From: Balaenoptera acutorostrata
Taxonomy: Eukaryota > Chordata > Mammalia > Artiodactyla > Balaenopteridae
Reading direction: 5' to 3'
Assembly: GCF_949987535.1 (NCBI RefSeq)
Contig: NC_080077.1
Span: 36,049,389-36,113,388 of the forward strand
DNA: 64,000 nucleotides
Under the pieces are notes generated by a model that was not told where the DNA came from, searched no databases, and worked only from the letters and a program-made list of their open reading frames with translations. Within the stretch, counting starts at the first letter, position 1. Each line of letters begins with the position of its first letter. The translations under genes were made by a program, and so were the position numbers. Below, one piece after another: positions 60,951 to 64,000 of the stretch.

Positions 60951-62540
60951 TGAATTTTCTGGTTAAGAAAAGATTCATTTTTAATGAAGCTATTTTGAAT
61001 TGGGTTTCTGTCTTGTTATAGCAAAAGCAGCTCGATTAATTTTAAAAGCAAGACATTAAGCTGATTTCCAGGGTAACAGTTACAATGATGCTGTGCTCAT
61101 AGAAAAAAATCTTTACAGGTCTACAACATAGACAAAACTCTGCTCACAGAAAGAATTGCTTTTTCATCAAAATTCCTTGTCCTGATTACTAGTGCCATTA
61201 TTAAGAGCTATGCAACTGGATATTTGAAAAATTTGTCTCCAATATACAACTTGTTAATGCTGTACTATAAACGTCTCAGACTTGTCACAATCTTTTCTGC
61301 ATTTAGTTCAGTAATATCATGTGGTTTAGCTTCTGCTGTTCTGTGTGTATTAAGCTAATCACTGATTGCAAATGTGCATAACTTTGTTTTATGCTATTTT
61401 ATGTTTCACAGCAATATCCCTGTTAACATCTGTCAAGAAAGTTGCTATGGAAACTGAAGCATAACACACCATATTATACATACAGATTTAACATTTTGTT
61501 TTATATCCTTTCTAGTGGAAGTTTTGTGCATATGATCAGTTTTATATTACTCTGTATTTCAATGTCTTAGTTTTCTTTTCAATAAAAGCAGAAGTTATTT
61601 GATATGCTAATACTACCCTGTCATGCATAGGTAATTTCTTTAAGCCTTTAAAACTATTTTGGCAGTAAGGTTTTAGAAAATAGGGTATATGGGAAAAGAC
61701 AGCTAAAGCAAATCATGCTTTAGAACATATTTTCACATATCTAGAAATTAGGAAAAAACTTTAAATATTGAAAATTAATAATTATCTAGAAAATATTTGG
61801 ATTATTAAGAAGATTATGTCATTCAGAAAGGGATTGCGAGGTTGTTTAATAAAGGTGATCTTTAACCTTTAGGCTTTTATTAAAAATACTTTATGGTAAT
61901 ATAGGAATCAGTGTAACAACCTTCGATATTTCACTTCAAAATAAGAAGCAGGTAGGACAGAGTAAACAAATTATACTTATGAAACAATCACTTAAGATTA
62001 TTTAACTGGGTACATTAAGTTATTTAACTCAAGATATTTACTGATTACTGAGTTGAGTTGTTAGTGGATTCGTGTTAACATTGCACTTTTCAGCATAGGT
62101 CAAAACCGCGGTCTTGCAGGTCAGTTCAACCAGTTTTTAGTCTTTGTGGAGGACAAGAAACTGAAGCTGGGGAGGTGGTCTGGATTGGATTCCCCATCCT
62201 GCGCGTCACAAAGCATTCCACTTTGGCTGTTTATTGCATTGTTGTGCAGTATATTTAAAATCAATAACATTGCAATTTTGCTTCAAAAATATTAAAACAC
62301 AATCGTTTAAACATTAACTCCTGATTTTAAGAAAAAAAATCTATCTTATTACACTGCAGCTAAATTTTAGTTTAAACTTCTTGATGCCTTAGTTTATTTT
62401 TCCTAAGTTGTTTCTTATCGATTTTTTGTTAAAGACTCAATTCCTGTTCTTCAGATCAGAAACCTTGTCTCCTCTGCATTCATCTGATACACAGAGGGCA
62501 ACTGGCCGTGCTTTTGACACTATATTAAAAATCTCCCTGT
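60951..62540. other. Repeat-poor block, candidate regulatory sequence
   Basis: No recognised repeat or coding frame. The text has many TTAAT/ATTA-type motifs and a perfect X-box at 61441. It is listed separately because repeat exclusion and motif content are what a conserved non-coding element would show, although conservation cannot be judged from one sequence. Confidence 0.3.
61441..61454. promoter_or_regulatory. RFX X-box motif
   Basis: GTTGCTATGGAAAC matches the imperfect palindrome bound by RFX transcription factors (RYYNYYATRRNRAC) at every position. The motif is rare enough to be notable in a repeat-poor block, but a single match does not establish function. Confidence 0.35.
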
Positions 62541-62548
62541 AACCATAG

Positions 62549-63041
62549 TGTGGTAGGCAGAATCCTAAGATGGCCCCCCAATTTCCTCCTGTTGGTGTAC
62601 ACGACCTGCACGACCTGGAGAGTGGACGAGACCTAAGAATATGAGGGGCTATTACTCCCTTGATTAGGTTGTGCTGTATCGAGGGAGATTCTCCTGCTGG
62701 CTTTAAAAAAGCTGCCATATTGTGATAGGGCCACGTGGCTAGGACCTGAGGGTTGCCTCTAGAAGCTGAGATCAGTCCCTGCCTGGGGACCTCAGTCCTA
62801 CAGCTGCAAGAGACTGAGTTCTGCCAACAACCTGAATAAGCTTGGAAGGGGACCCTGAGCCCCAGATGGGAACGCAGCCTAGGCCAAAATCTTGGTTATG
62901 TCCATGTTAGACCCCAGCAGAGACCCCAGCTGCACTGTGCCTGGACTTCTGACCTACAGATACTGTGAGACAATAAGTGAATGTTGTCTTAAAGCACTAA
63001 GTTTGTGGTAATTTGTTATGTAGCAATAGAAAACTAGTACA
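62549..63041 (+). mobile_element. MLT1-type solo LTR (ERVL-MaLR)
   Basis: It starts 'tgtggtaggcagaatcctaa', contains 'gttgcctctagaagctgaga' and 'tggacttctgacctacagat', and ends 'taagtttgtggtaatttgtt' with 'gaaaactagtaca'. These are the ordered landmarks of MLT1 LTRs, with TG...CA ends. No clear 5-bp target duplication is visible. It is an ancient solo LTR with no internal or coding region. The minus-strand frame at 62437-62718 crosses it and is not a gene. Confidence 0.85.
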
Positions 63042-63847
63042 ATCTGACTTCCTTTTCTGTATTCCTTTCACTCCTCTTCTGCAATAGATGTAACCAACAG
63101 CAGAAGCCTTACATGACTAATCTCAAAATGGCCTATTAAGACAGTAATTGTAATGGAAACGTGGCTTACCAATGGTGACTTACCTTGTGTGAAGGCAGCA
63201 TTCTACAAGTGCTGTTACCTGTGCCACTTCAACATTTATACTTGTGTGTTTTCTTAATTCAGATATAATATTTTTAAAAATTCCTAGAAGAGTTCTTTAT
63301 TCCAAGAATTTCTAGTGAAAATAAAACAATCCTTATAAATGACCGATTTTATAAAATGAACTATTAGCCATTAATTAAACAATTCCCCAATGCATTTGCA
63401 TATTTTCTTGACTACAATATGTTATTTTATCTTTGTTTCTGAAATTGGGATGCAATGCTTCAAATTGACGTCAAAGAAACTTGCTCCCAGAAGGCAGAGG
63501 ACTGAATCATTTTCTAGCTGTCATTGCCTGCACTTGTGCAAACTTAACCTTGTAGGTATTTTACGTTTATACAATTGTCAGTTCATTTGAGTTGTTTGCA
63601 TCAGGATCACACAAGCCATTGCTTTATAAATGAAACATATATCCTTAATTGTTGCTTAAAATATCTTCATAAAGTTAGTATTATGAAACAGCATTGATAT
63701 GAAAAGTCGTTGTCTATGTGGAAGGTTACCTGTCATGGGCCATGATCATTTTTGCTCACTAAGTGTGACCAGCACTTTGTGTCTTAAGGCAGAATTAGAT
63801 TTCATGTCATGGCAAAAGGCAAAAGTTACATGTTGATATTACCTTTG
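63042..63847. other. Unassigned stretch
   Basis: No repeat or gene recognised. It contains an octamer-type ATTTGCAT (63394-63401) and a CRE palindrome (63466-63473). Confidence 0.35.
63466..63473. promoter_or_regulatory. CRE-type palindrome TGACGTCA
   Basis: A perfect full CREB/ATF consensus site outside any repeat I recognise. In CpG-depleted DNA the intact CpG is slightly unusual. Function is not shown. Confidence 0.25.
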
Positions 63848-63881
63848 AAAACTTACTTAAACCAAAAACTTACTTAAACCA
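63848..63881. repeat. 17-bp perfect tandem duplication
   Basis: Two adjacent identical copies of 'aaaacttacttaaacca' at 63848-63864 and 63865-63881. Confidence 0.97.
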
Positions 63882-64000
63882 ATTAGATTGATGTTACTAA
63901 CACTGAGAAATAGTTGGACCCATTTTAAGTTCCTGCTTTAACTATGCTTTTTACTTTATTCACACATTATTATCTCACCTCAGATAACCAACTAATTCTT

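Noticed and set aside
62549..63041. MLT1 LTR as part of a full endogenous retrovirus
   Set aside because: No second LTR, primer-binding site or gag/pol sequence is visible on either side; it is a solo LTR.
1..64000. A novel multi-gene system
   Set aside because: No clustered, co-directional or conserved-looking genes were found; nearly all coding-like sequence belongs to dead L1, L2 or mariner elements.

Overview
The window looks like mammalian nuclear DNA from a cetacean or a close relative such as hippopotamus. It is AT-rich and has no CpG island. It carries eight SINEs of the tRNA-derived cetacean/hippo CHR type, L1 3' ends of the cetartiodactyl type, and a mariner with TIRs of the bovine/cetartiodactyl type. 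I saw no BovB or Bov-A2 element (expected in ruminants) and no PRE-1 SINE (expected in pig). The assignment rests on recognising these repeat families by eye, not on a database search.

I can support no intact host protein-coding gene, rRNA, tRNA or CRISPR array. The open reading frames are short and almost all lie in transposon remnants or are random. The window is best read as intergenic or as part of a very long intron. Two short segments flanked by good splice-site matches (13225-13275 plus, 50689-50783 minus) are listed only as weak exon candidates.

Layout. 1-7.5 kb: mostly unassigned sequence with MIR/L2 relics and a short hAT-like element (4672-4880). 7.5-20.5 kb: four CHR SINEs, an L2 3' end, two minus-strand L1 3' ends (one inserted into an older L1 relic) and long TA microsatellites. 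20.5-30 kb: old L1, L2 and MIR relics in unassigned sequence. 30-37 kb: a nested MIR/old LINE/SINE site, long L2 relics on both strands, and a SINE with a 16-bp target duplication. 37.3-42 kb: the most structured locus, a dead mariner transposase gene split by a 3.4 kb 5'-truncated L1, which itself holds a tiny L1 3' end with a possible 3' transduction. 42-44 kb: an L1 fragment beside an L2 fragment. 44-55 kb: mostly unassigned with MIR/L2 relics and TG microsatellites. 55.3-59.3 kb: two old plus-strand L1 bodies invaded by two CHR SINEs. 59.3-61 kb: L2 relics. 61-62.5 kb: a repeat-poor block with a perfect RFX-type X-box. 62.55-63.04 kb: an MLT1-type solo LTR.

The genes do not act together. 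The history is layered insertion: MIR/L2 first, then old L1 and MLT1/MER5, then mariner, then younger L1 and CHR SINEs. I found no evidence for a novel biological system. The most checkable points are the nested mariner/L1/L1 structure, the repeated use of one target site near 30.45-31.07 kb, the X-box block, and the two exon candidates.
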